A stretch of DNA of 20,073 bases from Malonomonas sp036526255. GTDB lineage: Bacteria > Desulfobacterota > Desulfuromonadia > Desulfuromonadales > Geopsychrobacteraceae. The notes below the pieces were generated by a model, which worked only from the letters and a program-made list of their open reading frames with translations, was not told where the DNA came from and did no database searches. The position numbers and the translations under genes are program-made. The DNA lies in NCBI GenBank assembly GCA_036526255.1, contig DATCYW010000102.1, forward strand, positions 1 to 20,073, in the 5' to 3' direction. Positions 1-6,779 of the stretch are shown here, piece after piece; the stretch's first letter is position 1; each line of letters opens with the position of its first letter.

Positions 1-1502
1 CCCCGAAACAGAAACGCCTCAGCCAGATGTGGCTGTTGGATGTTCTTCTCCCCCGCCAGATCCGCAATGGTTCGCGCCACCTTGAGTATCCGGCTGAAGG
101 AACGGGCCGAGATGCCGAGCCGGTCGACGACCATTTCGAGCAGTTTCTGTCCCGCTTCGTCCAGTGGACAGAACTTGCGGATATGTCGCGCGGCCATGGC
201 GGCGTTAGTGTGCAGACCATGGGAAACCAGTCGGTCGCGCTGCAGTTGGCGGGCTTTTTCGACCCGGGCACGGATGGTTGTCGAAGCTTCCGCTTCTACC
301 GGGTCGACCAGGTCTTTGTGCGGGACGCGCGGCACTTCGATCTGCAGATCGATACGGTCGAGCAGCGGACCGGAGAGGCGTTGCCGATAGCGCTGAATAT
401 CGTGCGGGGTGCAGCTGCAAAATGTCGTCAAGTCGCCGTGAAATCCGCACTTGCAGGGGTTCATCGCCGCCACCAGCATAAAGTCGGCCGGATAGGTCAG
501 GCTGAGCGCGGCGCGACTGATGGACACCTGCCCATCTTCCAGTGGTTGGCGGAGCATCTCCAGCACGTTCTTTTTGAATTCGGGAAACTCATCCAGAAAT
601 AACAGACCGTTATGCGCCAGAGAAACTTCACCGGGGCGGGGGTAGCTGCCGCCGCCGATCAGCCCGGCGTCGGAAATCGTGTGATGCGGGGAGCGGAACG
701 GTCGGCGTTCGATCAATCCATGCTGTTTGGCCAACAATCCAGAGATGGAGTGGATTTTCGTGGTTTCCAGCGCTTCTTCAAAGGAGAGCTCCGGCAGAAT
801 GGTCGGCAGTCGCCGGGCGAGCATGGTTTTGCCGCTGCCCGGTGGGCCGGAAAGCAGGATATTGTGTGCTCCGGCGGCGGCGATTTCGAGGGCGCGTTTG
901 ACGTGCTCCTGGCCGCGCACCTCGGCGAAATCTTCGCCGCTGGTGGCTGGGTTTGTCTCGGTGTCTCTAGGTTTGCAGCGATGCGGGCTGAACAGCTGTT
1001 CACCGTTAATCAGTGTCACCGCTTCGCCAAGATCCTTCACCGGGTAGATCGCCGGACCGGAGACGATGGCGCCCTCATCGGCGTTTTCGACTGGGAGCAG
1101 CAGCGCTTGATCGCCCCAGTTGCGAGCGGCGACGACAATCGGCAACACGCCGCGGACCGGCTTGATCCGGCCATCAAGGGAGAGTTCGCCCAGCAGGATG
1201 AAGTTCTTCAGCTTTTCGGCATCGACCACGCCGGTGGCGCAGAGCAGACAGATGGCGATCGGCAGGTCGAAGGCGGCACCTTCTTTACGGATGTCGGCCG
1301 GGGCAAGGTTGATGGTGATGCGACGGGCGGGGAAATCGAAACCGGAATTTTTGATCGCTGATTTGACGCGATCCTTGCTTTCTTTGACGGCACCTTCGGG
1401 CAGGCCGACGGTGGAAAATTGCGGTAAGCCCTGGGCGACTTCGACTTCAACCGGATAGGCATCGATGCCGATTAAGGCAGCGGATGTGACTTTGGCAAGC
1501 AT
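1..1502 (-). CDS. comM: ComM/YifB family Mg-chelatase-like AAA+ ATPase (3' end cut by window)
   Basis: Translating the minus strand from the ATG at 1502 gives an open frame of 500 residues up to the window edge. It begins MLAKVTSAALIGIDAYPVEV, the usual YifB/ComM start. An N-terminal Lon-protease-like (ChlI) domain covers about residues 1-170. The AAA+ domain has Walker A GPPGSGKT at 219-226 and Walker B LFLDEF with D304-E305. A Cys-rich PCKCG...CSC segment and the QRYRQRLSGPLLDRIDL motif follow. A good ribosome site (AGGAGG) precedes the ATG. The frame ends near HLAEAFLFR, so only about ten C-terminal residues are missing. In Haemophilus and Vibrio, ComM is a hexameric helicase that promotes branch migration of incoming DNA during natural transformation. 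Outside competent species the role is less clear, and no competence gene is visible here. Family confidence is high; the function in this organism is inferred. Confidence 0.95.
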   Translation of the reverse strand, partial: MLAKVTSAALIGIDAYPVEVEVAQGLPQFSTVGLPEGAVKESKDRVKSAIKNSGFDFPARRITINLAPADIRKEGAAFDLPIAICLLCATGVVDAEKLKNFILLGELSLDGRIKPVRGVLPIVVAARNWGDQALLLPVENADEGAIVSGPAIYPVKDLGEAVTLINGEQLFSPHRCKPRDTETNPATSGEDFAEVRGQEHVKRALEIAAAGAHNILLSGPPGSGKTMLARRLPTILPELSFEEALETTKIHSISGLLAKQHGLIERRPFRSPHHTISDAGLIGGGSYPRPGEVSLAHNGLLFLDEFPEFKKNVLEMLRQPLEDGQVSISRAALSLTYPADFMLVAAMNPCKCGFHGDLTTFCSCTPHDIQRYRQRLSGPLLDRIDLQIEVPRVPHKDLVDPVEAEASTTIRARVEKARQLQRDRLVSHGLHTNAAMAARHIRKFCPLDEAGQKLLEMVVDRLGISARSFSRILKVARTIADLAGEKNIQQPHLAEAFLFR

Positions 1503-1523
1503 AGGTTCCCCCTCCTATGAAAC

Positions 1524-1642
1524 GGCCGATGAAAAAGCACCATCTGCGGCGTTACGCTTGTGACTCGTTTCTCAACGTAGCTTTGCTACGCCTCGTTCCT
1601 CGTCCCTGCGCAAGCCTTGCAGCTGGTGCCTTTTGATCGGCC
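1524..1642. repeat. 119-bp imperfect palindromic intergenic repeat
   Basis: The outer ends are perfect inverted repeats, GGCCGAT (1524-1530) and ATCGGCC (1636-1642). Pairing continues inward with few mismatches: AAAA/TTTT, then GCACCA (1537-1542) with TGGTGC (1624-1629), CTGC with GCAG, and GCTTG with CAAGC. The centre is a short perfect hairpin, CGTAGC-TTT-GCTACG (1576-1590). The element lies between the divergently read 5' end of comM and the 3' end of trxB and contains no ORF. It resembles, from memory, palindromic repeats dispersed between genes in Desulfuromonadales genomes. Copy number cannot be seen in this window, where it occurs once. Confidence 0.7.
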
Positions 1643-1693
1643 TTACCTGTCTACTTAAATGGAATGAAAAACAAGAATCTGTTCGTTGTTGTA

Positions 1694-2632
1694 TTACGCG
1701 CTGTGGCTCAGCTCTTCGATATGTTTTTCAGCCATGATTGCGGCGACCGCGCCGTCGCCGACGGCGGTGGAAATCTGCTTGAGAATGTTGGTCCGGCAGT
1801 CGCCTGCGGCATAAATCCCCGGAACTGAGGTGTGGGTATCTTCGCCGGCCTTGATGTAGCCGGCATCATCCAGTTCTAACAAATCGGCGACAAAGTCAGT
1901 GATCGGATTGACCCCTACCGCAACGAACATGCCCTGCAGGGCGATCTGTTTGGTCTCTCCGGTTTTTACGTTGCGCAGGACTGCACCGGTCAACCCGGTT
2001 TTATCCGAAAGCAGCTCTTCGACAGTGCTATCCCAGGCCATTTCGATTTTGTCATTTTCGGCGATCCGATCCTGTAAGATCTTGGTCGCGCGCAATTGGT
2101 CGCGGCGATGAACCATCGTCAATTTGCTGGCAAAGCGGGTCAGATACAGGGCCTCCTCGGCGGCGGTATCGCCTCCGCCAATCACCGCAATCGGCACATC
2201 ACGGAAAAATGCGCCGTCACAGGTGGCACAATAGGAGACGCCGCGACCGACCAGGGCCGGTTCTCCTTCGAGACCCATTTTGCGCGGGATCACGCCGGTC
2301 GCGATAATAACCGCCTGACAGGTATATTCTTTGCCGTCGACAATCAGTGTTTTGGTCTTGCCATTGTCGATGATCTTTTCCACCGTACCGTAATCAGTTT
2401 CCAGTCCGAATTCGACACAATGTTCCTGAAACTTCATCATCAGATCCGGGCCTTCGATGCCGCCTGGATAGCCGGGCCAGTTTTCAACTCTGGTGGTGGT
2501 CATCGGCTGGCCGCCGATCAACATTTTTTCCAGCATCAGGGTCTTCAGCCGCGCCCGTGAGGCATAGAGGCCGGCGGTCATTCCGGCTGGGCCGCCGCCG
2601 ACGATGATGACGTCGTAGGTTGTATCGCTCAT
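1694..2632 (-). CDS. trxB: Thioredoxin-disulfide reductase (NADPH, FAD)
   Basis: A 312-residue flavoprotein, full length for bacterial thioredoxin reductase. It passes electrons from NADPH through FAD to thioredoxin in the cytoplasm. Visible motifs are the N-terminal FAD-binding VGGGPAG (residues 11-17), the redox-active CATC (C135, C138), the second nucleotide-binding GGGDTAAEEA (from 152), the NADPH 2'-phosphate motif HRRDQLRA (175-182), and the C-terminal FAD motif GIYAAGDC. The ATG at 2632 (MSDTTYDVII) is chosen because AGGAG sits 7 bases upstream. The frame stays open for 50 more residues, but that stretch is unlike the family and has no comparable ribosome site. The gene is divergent from the small membrane protein gene at 2775. 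No classical terminator follows; the palindromic repeat lies about 50 bp downstream. Confidence 0.97.
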   Translation of the reverse strand: MSDTTYDVIIVGGGPAGMTAGLYASRARLKTLMLEKMLIGGQPMTTTRVENWPGYPGGIEGPDLMMKFQEHCVEFGLETDYGTVEKIIDNGKTKTLIVDGKEYTCQAVIIATGVIPRKMGLEGEPALVGRGVSYCATCDGAFFRDVPIAVIGGGDTAAEEALYLTRFASKLTMVHRRDQLRATKILQDRIAENDKIEMAWDSTVEELLSDKTGLTGAVLRNVKTGETKQIALQGMFVAVGVNPITDFVADLLELDDAGYIKAGEDTHTSVPGIYAAGDCRTNILKQISTAVGDGAVAAIMAEKHIEELSHSA

Positions 2633-2716
2633 TGACTTGCTCCTTGGTTTGTTCATTAAACTCAGCGGGCACATTTTTGCACATGGCCGCGCTAAATAGC
2701 AACCATCAGCGGGTGG

Positions 2717-2745
2717 TTGAGTTTGTCTCTGTGGAACTGTACACT
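2717..2745 (+). promoter_or_regulatory. Putative sigma70-type promoter for the 2775 gene
   Basis: TTGAGT (2717-2722), a 17-bp spacer, and TACACT (2740-2745) fit sigma70 boxes with four of six matches each. They lie about 30 bp ahead of the 2775 start codon. The -35 box overlaps the right arm of an inverted repeat (CAACCA 2700-2705, TGGTTG 2714-2719), a possible protein-binding site. Prediction by eye only. Confidence 0.35.
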
Positions 2746-2774
2746 TGCCGGGTCTTTTTCCTGGAGTTGTGTCG

Positions 2775-3125
2775 ATGCTCAAACTGTTGAGAATGTTGCT
2801 CTGGCTAATTTTGGTGCTGGTTGTGGTCGGTGGTCTTGATCAGTTTCTGGTGCGCGTGCCGCTGGATACGCCGGGGTTGGCGCCGGTACAGACCTTTTAT
2901 GTCGATTTCCGTTCGCGCCTGCTTGGGTTGGTTGGTGTCGAAACGGTTGCGGCGCCGCCTGCGACGATTGAGCAGGTGATCGAGGCGACCGGCTCAGCTC
3001 CGCAGCAGACAAAAAAATCACAGCGTTATCTGTATGTCGATGAAGCCGGGGAGCTTCAGTTCGCCGACAGTCTGGCCCAGGTTCCGGTCAAGTTCAGAAA
3101 AGCCGCCCAGCCGTTGGCGGAATAA
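2775..3125 (+). CDS. Small membrane-anchored protein with DUF4124-like C-terminal motif
   Basis: A 116-residue protein of unknown function. Residues about 1-22 form one hydrophobic helix (LLWLILVLVVVGG), either a signal anchor or an uncleaved signal peptide. A Pro/Ala-rich linker follows. The C-terminal 30 residues, YLYVDEAGELQFADSLAQVP and on, look like the short Y-x-Y-x-D-x-x-G-x-x-x-F-x-D...VP module of DUF4124-type envelope proteins, which are common in this group of bacteria. The ATG at 2775 is preferred because GGAG lies 8 bases upstream; an in-frame upstream start would add ten residues that are not membrane-like. It is divergent from trxB and convergent with the amidohydrolase gene, so it is probably transcribed alone. 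The function cannot be assigned from sequence. Confidence 0.75.
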   Translation: MLKLLRMLLWLILVLVVVGGLDQFLVRVPLDTPGLAPVQTFYVDFRSRLLGLVGVETVAAPPATIEQVIEATGSAPQQTKKSQRYLYVDEAGELQFADSLAQVPVKFRKAAQPLAE

Positions 3126-3152
3126 ATCCCCAACCCTGCTCTGTTTGCGCGA

Positions 3153-3938
3153 TCAGGGCGTGCCGTAAATATCTGCCCGGCGATCGACCAGTGTTTTGAT
3201 CTGGGCGCGGTATTTTTCCATCTCAGTGAAATCGAACTCTGCCACCAGTTCGGTGTCGGTTTCTGCGGCGACTTCCAGCACAGTGCCCAAGGGTGAAATC
3301 AGCTGACTGAGGCCGAAAAAATCGAGCTTATCCTGAATGCCACAGCAGTTGGCGGCGATGATGAACAGTTGATTTTCAATTGCCCGTGCGCGCAGCAGGG
3401 TTTTCCAATGCTCCTGACGCGGCTTCGGCCATTCGGCCGGAACGCAGATAATCTCGGCACCTTCCAGCGCCAGCTTGCGAAACAGTTCCGGAAAGCGCAG
3501 GTCGTAGCAGATGGCGACCCCCAGCCGTCCGAGCGAAGTTTCCGCCACCACCGCCCGCTCTCCAGCACCTAAAAACTGATCTTCACGCATGGTGGAAAAC
3601 AGGTGCAGTTTGCGGTAGCTGTCGACCAGTTCCCCCCGGTCGATCACGTAGGCCGTGTTGTAGATGGTGTCGTTCTGCAACTCCGGCAGGCTGCCGACGC
3701 TGACCAGGTTCAGCTTGCGGCACTCTTCCTGCAGAACGTCCAGCACCCGCGGCGTTTGTGTCGCCAGTTTTTTGAGGTTGCGGTAGTCATAGCCGCAGCT
3801 CCACATCTCCGGCAGGACGGCCAGTTGGGCACCCCGGTCGGCGGCGCGTTTTAGTGCCGCAGTCGCTTTGTTGAGGTTGGCATCGACATCGCCGAGGCGG
3901 ATATTGAACTGAATGGCAGCGCCAGTGATTTGTTTCAT
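3153..3938 (-). CDS. Carbon-nitrogen hydrolase (nitrilase superfamily, omega-amidase/Nit-like)
   Basis: A 261-residue cytoplasmic enzyme of normal length for the nitrilase superfamily. The catalytic triad is visible in its usual contexts: E44 in LPEMWSCGYD, K110 in YRKLHLFS, and nucleophile C144 in AICYDLRFPELFR. The PAEWP segment (about 167-171) and the conserved RARAIENQ (183-190) are also present. The family hydrolyses amides or nitriles. This branch resembles Nit2/YafV omega-amidases (alpha-ketoglutaramate and related 2-oxo-acid monoamides), but the substrate cannot be fixed from sequence. GGAG sits 8 bases before the ATG. The gene is convergent with the 2775 gene, with only 27 bp between their stops and no clear terminator. 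Confidence 0.9.
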   Translation of the reverse strand: MKQITGAAIQFNIRLGDVDANLNKATAALKRAADRGAQLAVLPEMWSCGYDYRNLKKLATQTPRVLDVLQEECRKLNLVSVGSLPELQNDTIYNTAYVIDRGELVDSYRKLHLFSTMREDQFLGAGERAVVAETSLGRLGVAICYDLRFPELFRKLALEGAEIICVPAEWPKPRQEHWKTLLRARAIENQLFIIAANCCGIQDKLDFFGLSQLISPLGTVLEVAAETDTELVAEFDFTEMEKYRAQIKTLVDRRADIYGTP

Positions 3939-3957
3939 TTTTTGAGCTCCGATGTTT

Positions 3958-3986
3958 TGTAAATAAAATCAGGTTCTATTTTTCAA
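3958..3986 (-). promoter_or_regulatory. Weak candidate promoter for the nitrilase-family gene
   Basis: On the minus strand, TTGAAA (3986-3981) is followed after 17 bp by TTTACA (3963-3958), about 20 bp before the start codon at 3938. The -35 match is good and the -10 match is poor (three of six). AT-rich surroundings support a promoter here, but it rests on inspection only. Confidence 0.25.
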
Positions 3987-4144
3987 TCCCTGTTACTCTG
4001 TCATTTATGCGAGGCTTCAAGTGCTTGTCAAGTGGATCGGTGCAATAGGTTTAGAACGGCGGAATGTGTTGACCTTGCATATTTTCTCATGCTAGATGTG
4101 TGATGTTATCGCCTGGATTAGTAAATTAACCTGATAGTTATGCG

Positions 4145-4173
4145 GCTGTCCAGTTGCTGTCCAGTTGCTGTCC
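4145..4173 (+). repeat. 11-bp tandem repeat, about 2.6 copies
   Basis: GCTGTCCAGTT begins at 4145 and 4156, and a partial third copy, GCTGTCC, begins at 4167. The copies are perfect and directly adjacent. The repeat is in the leader or promoter region of the antiporter cluster, about 120 bp before the first start codon. It may be a transcription-factor site array or simple slippage. Confidence 0.7.
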
Positions 4174-4292
4174 GGGTGTTCAAAGCTTCACCATCTGATC
4201 TTTTCTGCTGGTGTTTTCGCGCCTGTTTGTTACCCTACGGGTTCGGGATTTTATCTATTCGGTCGCTCAATTGCTCTGCTTGGATTGCAATC

Positions 4293-4775
4293 ATGAAGGC
4301 TAAAATTGCCACTTTTGTCATCATGCTGGGGTTCTGGGTTGTCATGTCCGGCATGTTTGACGCCTTTCATTTTACCCTGGGAGTTCTCTGCTGTCTGCTG
4401 GTTGCTCACTTCAGCAGCAATCTGCTCTTTCCGGTGCAAGGCAAACCCTGGGTCCGCGAACTGATCGGCATGATCGCCTATTGCCCCTGGTTGTTCTGGC
4501 AGATCATTCTTGCCAACCTGCAGGTGACTTATCTTATCCTGCACCCGAAAATGCTCGAAAAGATCGATCCGCACCTGTTCCGCTTCAAATCCACCCTGAC
4601 CCGCCCGATTGCCAAGGTGGCGATGGCGCAATCCATTACCCTGACTCCGGGGACCATCACCGTCAATATCTACGAAGACCAGTTTGCTGTCTATGCCCTG
4701 ACCCGGGAAGCGGCAGAGTCCTTGCCGGGCGAAATGGAGCGTCGCATCGCCAGCGCCCTGGAGATCGAAAAATGA
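4293..4775 (+). CDS. mnhE: Na+/H+ antiporter subunit E (MrpE/MnhE; MbhA-like)
   Basis: A 160-residue inner-membrane protein of usual MrpE length. Hydrophobic helices lie near residues 5-18, 26-46 and 58-82, followed by a cytoplasmic C-terminal domain. The signature segment AQSITLTPGTITV (112-124) is characteristic of the family. MrpE is a small subunit needed for assembly and activity of the Mrp complex and has no ion-carrying role established by itself. The ATG at 4293 (MKAKIATFVI) is chosen by homology; its ribosome site is weak, and the upstream in-frame codons look non-coding. It is first of eleven tightly packed genes, and its stop overlaps the next start (ATGA). Confidence 0.9.
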   Translation: MKAKIATFVIMLGFWVVMSGMFDAFHFTLGVLCCLLVAHFSSNLLFPVQGKPWVRELIGMIAYCPWLFWQIILANLQVTYLILHPKMLEKIDPHLFRFKSTLTRPIAKVAMAQSITLTPGTITVNIYEDQFAVYALTREAAESLPGEMERRIASALEIEK

Positions 4776-5059
4776 TGGAGCGGTTTATTACTTTTGCGGC
4801 GATCTTTCTGCTGTTGCTGATTTTATTGACTTTGATCAGGGTGGTTGGTGGGCCGACCGTGCTGGATCGGATTCTTGGTGGCAGCGTGGTTGGTTCCAAG
4901 GCGACAGTGCTGCTGCTGCTGATCGGAATTCTCTATGACGATCTGGGCATGTTTGTCGATATCGCCCTGGCGTATGCCATGTTGAACTTTATCGCGACGC
5001 TGGCTGCGGCCAAGTTCTTTCTGCGTAAGCGCGATGTTCACCTGACGGAGACGAAATAG
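4772..5059 (+). CDS. mnhF: Na+/H+ antiporter subunit F (MrpF/MnhF; MbhB-like)
   Basis: A 95-residue protein with three hydrophobic helices and the MrpF core RVVGGPTVLDRILGGSVVGS (about residues 23-42), then DDLGMFVDIALAYAMLNF. In the Mrp complex this small subunit packs in the membrane domain beside MrpG and MrpE. The start ATG at 4772 overlaps the mnhE stop by four bases, with GGAG eight bases upstream inside mnhE. A second ATG follows directly at 4775. Charged C-terminal residues (RKRDVHLTETK) suggest a cytoplasmic tail. Confidence 0.92.
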   Translation: MMERFITFAAIFLLLLILLTLIRVVGGPTVLDRILGGSVVGSKATVLLLLIGILYDDLGMFVDIALAYAMLNFIATLAAAKFFLRKRDVHLTETK

Positions 5060-5400
5060 TGATGCTGGAGTTCTCTATGACAGTGGCTGCTGCCATTTTT
5101 ATTCTTGCCGGACTGTTTTTCTTTTTTGTCGGGGTGGTCGGTATTCTGCGTTTTCCAGATTTCTACACCCGTCTGCATGCCGCCGGAAAGTGTGATTCGC
5201 TGGCCGCAGAATTGATTATCGCTGGTGTGGCGCTTTATGTGCTGCGGGATTTCAATCTGGCAAACATGCTGGTCAGTCTGAAAATCCTCATGATCGCTAT
5301 TTTTATCTTTGTCGCCAGCCCGACGGCTACCCACGCTCTGACCAAGGCGGCGCTGTTCGCCGGGGTTGAGCCCTGGGAGAGAAAGAGGAAAAAGTCATGA
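5059..5400 (+). CDS. mnhG: Na+/H+ antiporter subunit G (MrpG/MnhG; MbhC-like)
   Basis: A protein of about 113 residues with three membrane helices and the family motif GILRFPDFYTRLHAAGKCDS. A basic tail (ERKRKKS) closes it. MrpG is one of the small structural subunits of the antiporter membrane domain. Three starts are possible: GTG 5059, overlapping the mnhF stop (TAGTG) with GGAG eight bases upstream; ATG 5062, with longer spacing; and ATG 5077, with its own GGAG six bases upstream, which fits a compact family N-terminus. I list the first because it couples best to mnhF, but the choice is not secure. Confidence 0.9.
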   Translation: MMLEFSMTVAAAIFILAGLFFFFVGVVGILRFPDFYTRLHAAGKCDSLAAELIIAGVALYVLRDFNLANMLVSLKILMIAIFIFVASPTATHALTKAALFAGVEPWERKRKKS

Positions 5401-5642
5401 TCTGGTTGCTCGACTTATTGATCCTGCTGCTGGTGGTGATCTGTGCGATCGCGGCAATCACGGTCAAGGATCTGCTCAGCGCAACGATTATATTTGGCGT
5501 TTACAGCTTCCTGATGTGCCTGCTCTGGGCCGGGATGGGGGCGGTTGACGTGGCTTTCACCGAGGCGACAGTCGGTGCGGGAGTCAGTACGGTTCTCTTT
5601 ATAGCGGCAATTCTGCACACGTCGCGAAGGAGTAAAGATTGA
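5397..5642 (+). CDS. MbhD-like / DUF4040 antiporter subunit (MrpA C-terminal part, first half)
   Basis: An 81-residue membrane protein with helices near 3-20, 25-45 and 55-75. The motif DVAFTEATVGAGVSTVLFIA matches the segment that in MrpA proteins follows the NuoL-like core, and matches MbhD of archaeal membrane-bound hydrogenases. Here it is a separate gene rather than part of a long MrpA. The ATG overlaps the mnhG stop (ATGA) and is preceded by AGAGGAAA. In Mbh and Mrp structures this part lies beside the MrpB/MrpC region, at a proposed ion path. Ion specificity cannot be read from the sequence. Confidence 0.85.
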   Translation: MIWLLDLLILLLVVICAIAAITVKDLLSATIIFGVYSFLMCLLWAGMGAVDVAFTEATVGAGVSTVLFIAAILHTSRRSKD

Positions 5643-5911
5643 AAACGCTGGCCTTACTTGCAACCCTGATTACGGGGGCGATTCTGTTGTACGGAACCAT
5701 GGATTTCCCTGCCTGGGGCGATCCGCAGGCTCCGGCGTCGGTTCATCTGTCCCCGCATTACATTGAAAATGCCGTCGCTGAAACCCACGTTCCCAATCTG
5801 GTGACGGCGGTGCTTGGCGACTACCGGGGCTATGACACCATGTTCGAGACGGTGGTTATTTATTGCGCCGGACTGGCGGTGATCAGCGTGCTGCGGAGGA
5901 AAAAAGCGTGA
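5639..5911 (+). CDS. MbhE-like antiporter subunit (MrpA C-terminal part, second half)
   Basis: A 90-residue protein starting at TTG 5639, which overlaps the previous stop (TTGA). A strong AAGGAG lies six bases upstream, and no ATG is available in place. An N-terminal helix (about 3-20), a loop with HLSPHYIENAVAETHVPN, and a second helix preceded by the conserved LGDYRGYDTMFE motif match the extreme C-terminus of MrpA (the DFRGFDTxxE region) and archaeal MbhE. Together with the preceding gene it supplies the MrpA tail that this cluster lacks as a fusion. It is translationally coupled on both sides. Confidence 0.85.
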   Translation: MKTLALLATLITGAILLYGTMDFPAWGDPQAPASVHLSPHYIENAVAETHVPNLVTAVLGDYRGYDTMFETVVIYCAGLAVISVLRRKKA

Positions 5912-6387
5912 AACTGCTGCAGGAGCGAACCGCAAAGCAGACGCTCGGTGAAAGCCTGATTATTCAGACGGCCGTGCGCTTGATGGTGCCCTTTATTCAG
6001 CTGTTCGGACTGTATGTCATCGTCCATGGACATTACAGTCCCGGCGGCGGCTTCCAGGGCGGGGTTATTCTTGGCGCTTCCTTTGTCGCCCTGGCGCTGG
6101 CTTTTGATCAGCAGCTCTGCATGCGCCTGATGTCCGAGCGGGTCAACGGGGTGCTTGGGAATCTGGGCGCCCTGATCTTTACCGGGACAGCGCTGCTTTG
6201 TGCCCTCTTCGGCGGTCTGTTTCTTGATTACAGCGCGCTTGATGCGCTGATTCCGCTCGGGCCAATCGAGTGGCGTTCATTCGGTATTTTCATTGTTGAG
6301 GTCGGTGTTGGTCTGGCGGTCATGAGTATCATGGTTTCGCTGTTCTGGGACCTTGGTTCGAACGGTGGTATGGACGAGGGGCTCTAG
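5908..6387 (+). CDS. mnhB: Na+/H+ antiporter subunit B (MrpB/MnhB; MbhF-like)
   Basis: A 159-residue membrane protein. The family hallmark VHGHYSPGGGFQGGVILG is near residues 38-55, after a first helix (LMVPFIQLFGLYVIV). Three more hydrophobic segments follow and end with GVGLAVMSIMVSLFWDL. The GTG at 5908 is chosen because it overlaps the previous stop (GTGA) and has GGAGGA seven bases upstream; an in-frame ATG at 5863 would add charged residues inside the preceding gene. MrpB is an essential membrane subunit that packs against the MrpA tail. Two bases separate its stop from the next start. Confidence 0.93.
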   Translation: MKLLQERTAKQTLGESLIIQTAVRLMVPFIQLFGLYVIVHGHYSPGGGFQGGVILGASFVALALAFDQQLCMRLMSERVNGVLGNLGALIFTGTALLCALFGGLFLDYSALDALIPLGPIEWRSFGIFIVEVGVGLAVMSIMVSLFWDLGSNGGMDEGL

Positions 6388-6389
6388 TC

Positions 6390-6779
6390 ATGGAACAACT
6401 GCTGGCATTGATTATCGCCAAATACAACTACTGGCTGTACGTCATCCTGATGATGATCGGTTTTTATGCCATGATCGGCAAGCGGAACCTGGTCAAGAAG
6501 CTGATCGGGATGAATATCTTCCAGACGGCAATCATCCTGCTGTTCGTCTCCGCCGGGGTCAAACATGGGGCGAAAATCCCGATTCTCGATAAATACGCCG
6601 TGCTCAAAGATGGCGTTGACGTCGCTTCGGTGGTTAACCCGCTGCCTCACGTCCTGATGCTGACGGCGATCGTCGTTTCGGTCAGCGTCACCGGGGTGGC
6701 CTTGGCGATCATGCTGCGGATCTACCGTGAATACGGCACCCTTGAAGAAGACGAAATTCTGGAGAAGCTCGGCAAATGA
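6390..6779 (+). CDS. mnhC: Na+/H+ antiporter subunit C (MrpC/MnhC, NuoK-like; MbhG-like)
   Basis: A 129-residue protein with three membrane helices, homologous to the complex I subunit NuoK. Typical features are GKRNLVKKLIGMNIFQTA (about 30-47), the loop with DKYAVLKDGVDVASVVNPLPHVLMLTAIVV, and a final helix with an acidic tail (EEDEILEKLGK). A GAGG motif about eleven bases upstream is the likely ribosome site. MrpC sits between the antiporter-like subunits and the MrpA tail in known complexes. Its stop overlaps the next start (ATGA). Confidence 0.93.
   Translation: MEQLLALIIAKYNYWLYVILMMIGFYAMIGKRNLVKKLIGMNIFQTAIILLFVSAGVKHGAKIPILDKYAVLKDGVDVASVVNPLPHVLMLTAIVVSVSVTGVALAIMLRIYREYGTLEEDEILEKLGK

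Larger units (their letters stand above)
3939..4292. other. 354-bp intergenic region upstream of the antiporter cluster
   Basis: This gap separates the divergent amidohydrolase gene from the first antiporter gene and must hold the antiporter promoter. It is more AT-rich than its surroundings up to about 4140. The best -35-like box is TTGACC (4069-4074). The matching -10 is weak (TAGATG at 4093-4098, 18-bp spacer), so I do not call a promoter. A short tandem repeat lies at 4145-4173. An in-frame extension of the first antiporter gene runs back to 4140, but its Cys-rich, non-family residues argue that it is untranslated. No RNA gene or further ORF is evident. Confidence 0.6.

Noticed and set aside
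27..1361. Long plus-strand ORFs (27-602 and 612-1361)
   Set aside because: They are antisense shadows of comM, whose minus-strand frame shows a complete set of AAA+ and ChlI motifs. Their translations resemble no family I know.
2633..2782. 50-residue N-terminal extension of trxB
   Set aside because: The extension has no ribosome site as good as the AGGAG at the internal start, does not look like the family, and would overlap the start of the divergent gene.
3126..3152. Possible bidirectional terminator between convergent genes
   Set aside because: Only a CCCTG/CAGGG pairing with a long loop and no T-run is present, extending into the neighbouring gene. Too weak to call.
4140..4292. 51-residue N-terminal extension of mnhE
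   Set aside because: Codons cover the tandem repeat and give a Cys-rich sequence unlike MrpE, whose normal length begins at 4293.
5397..5911. A frameshifted mrpA fragment as explanation for the two small MbhD/MbhE-like genes
   Set aside because: Each has its own ribosome site and family-length frame, they join with a TTGA overlap typical of coupling, and the order matches mbhD-mbhE. Decay of a fused mrpA is unlikely.
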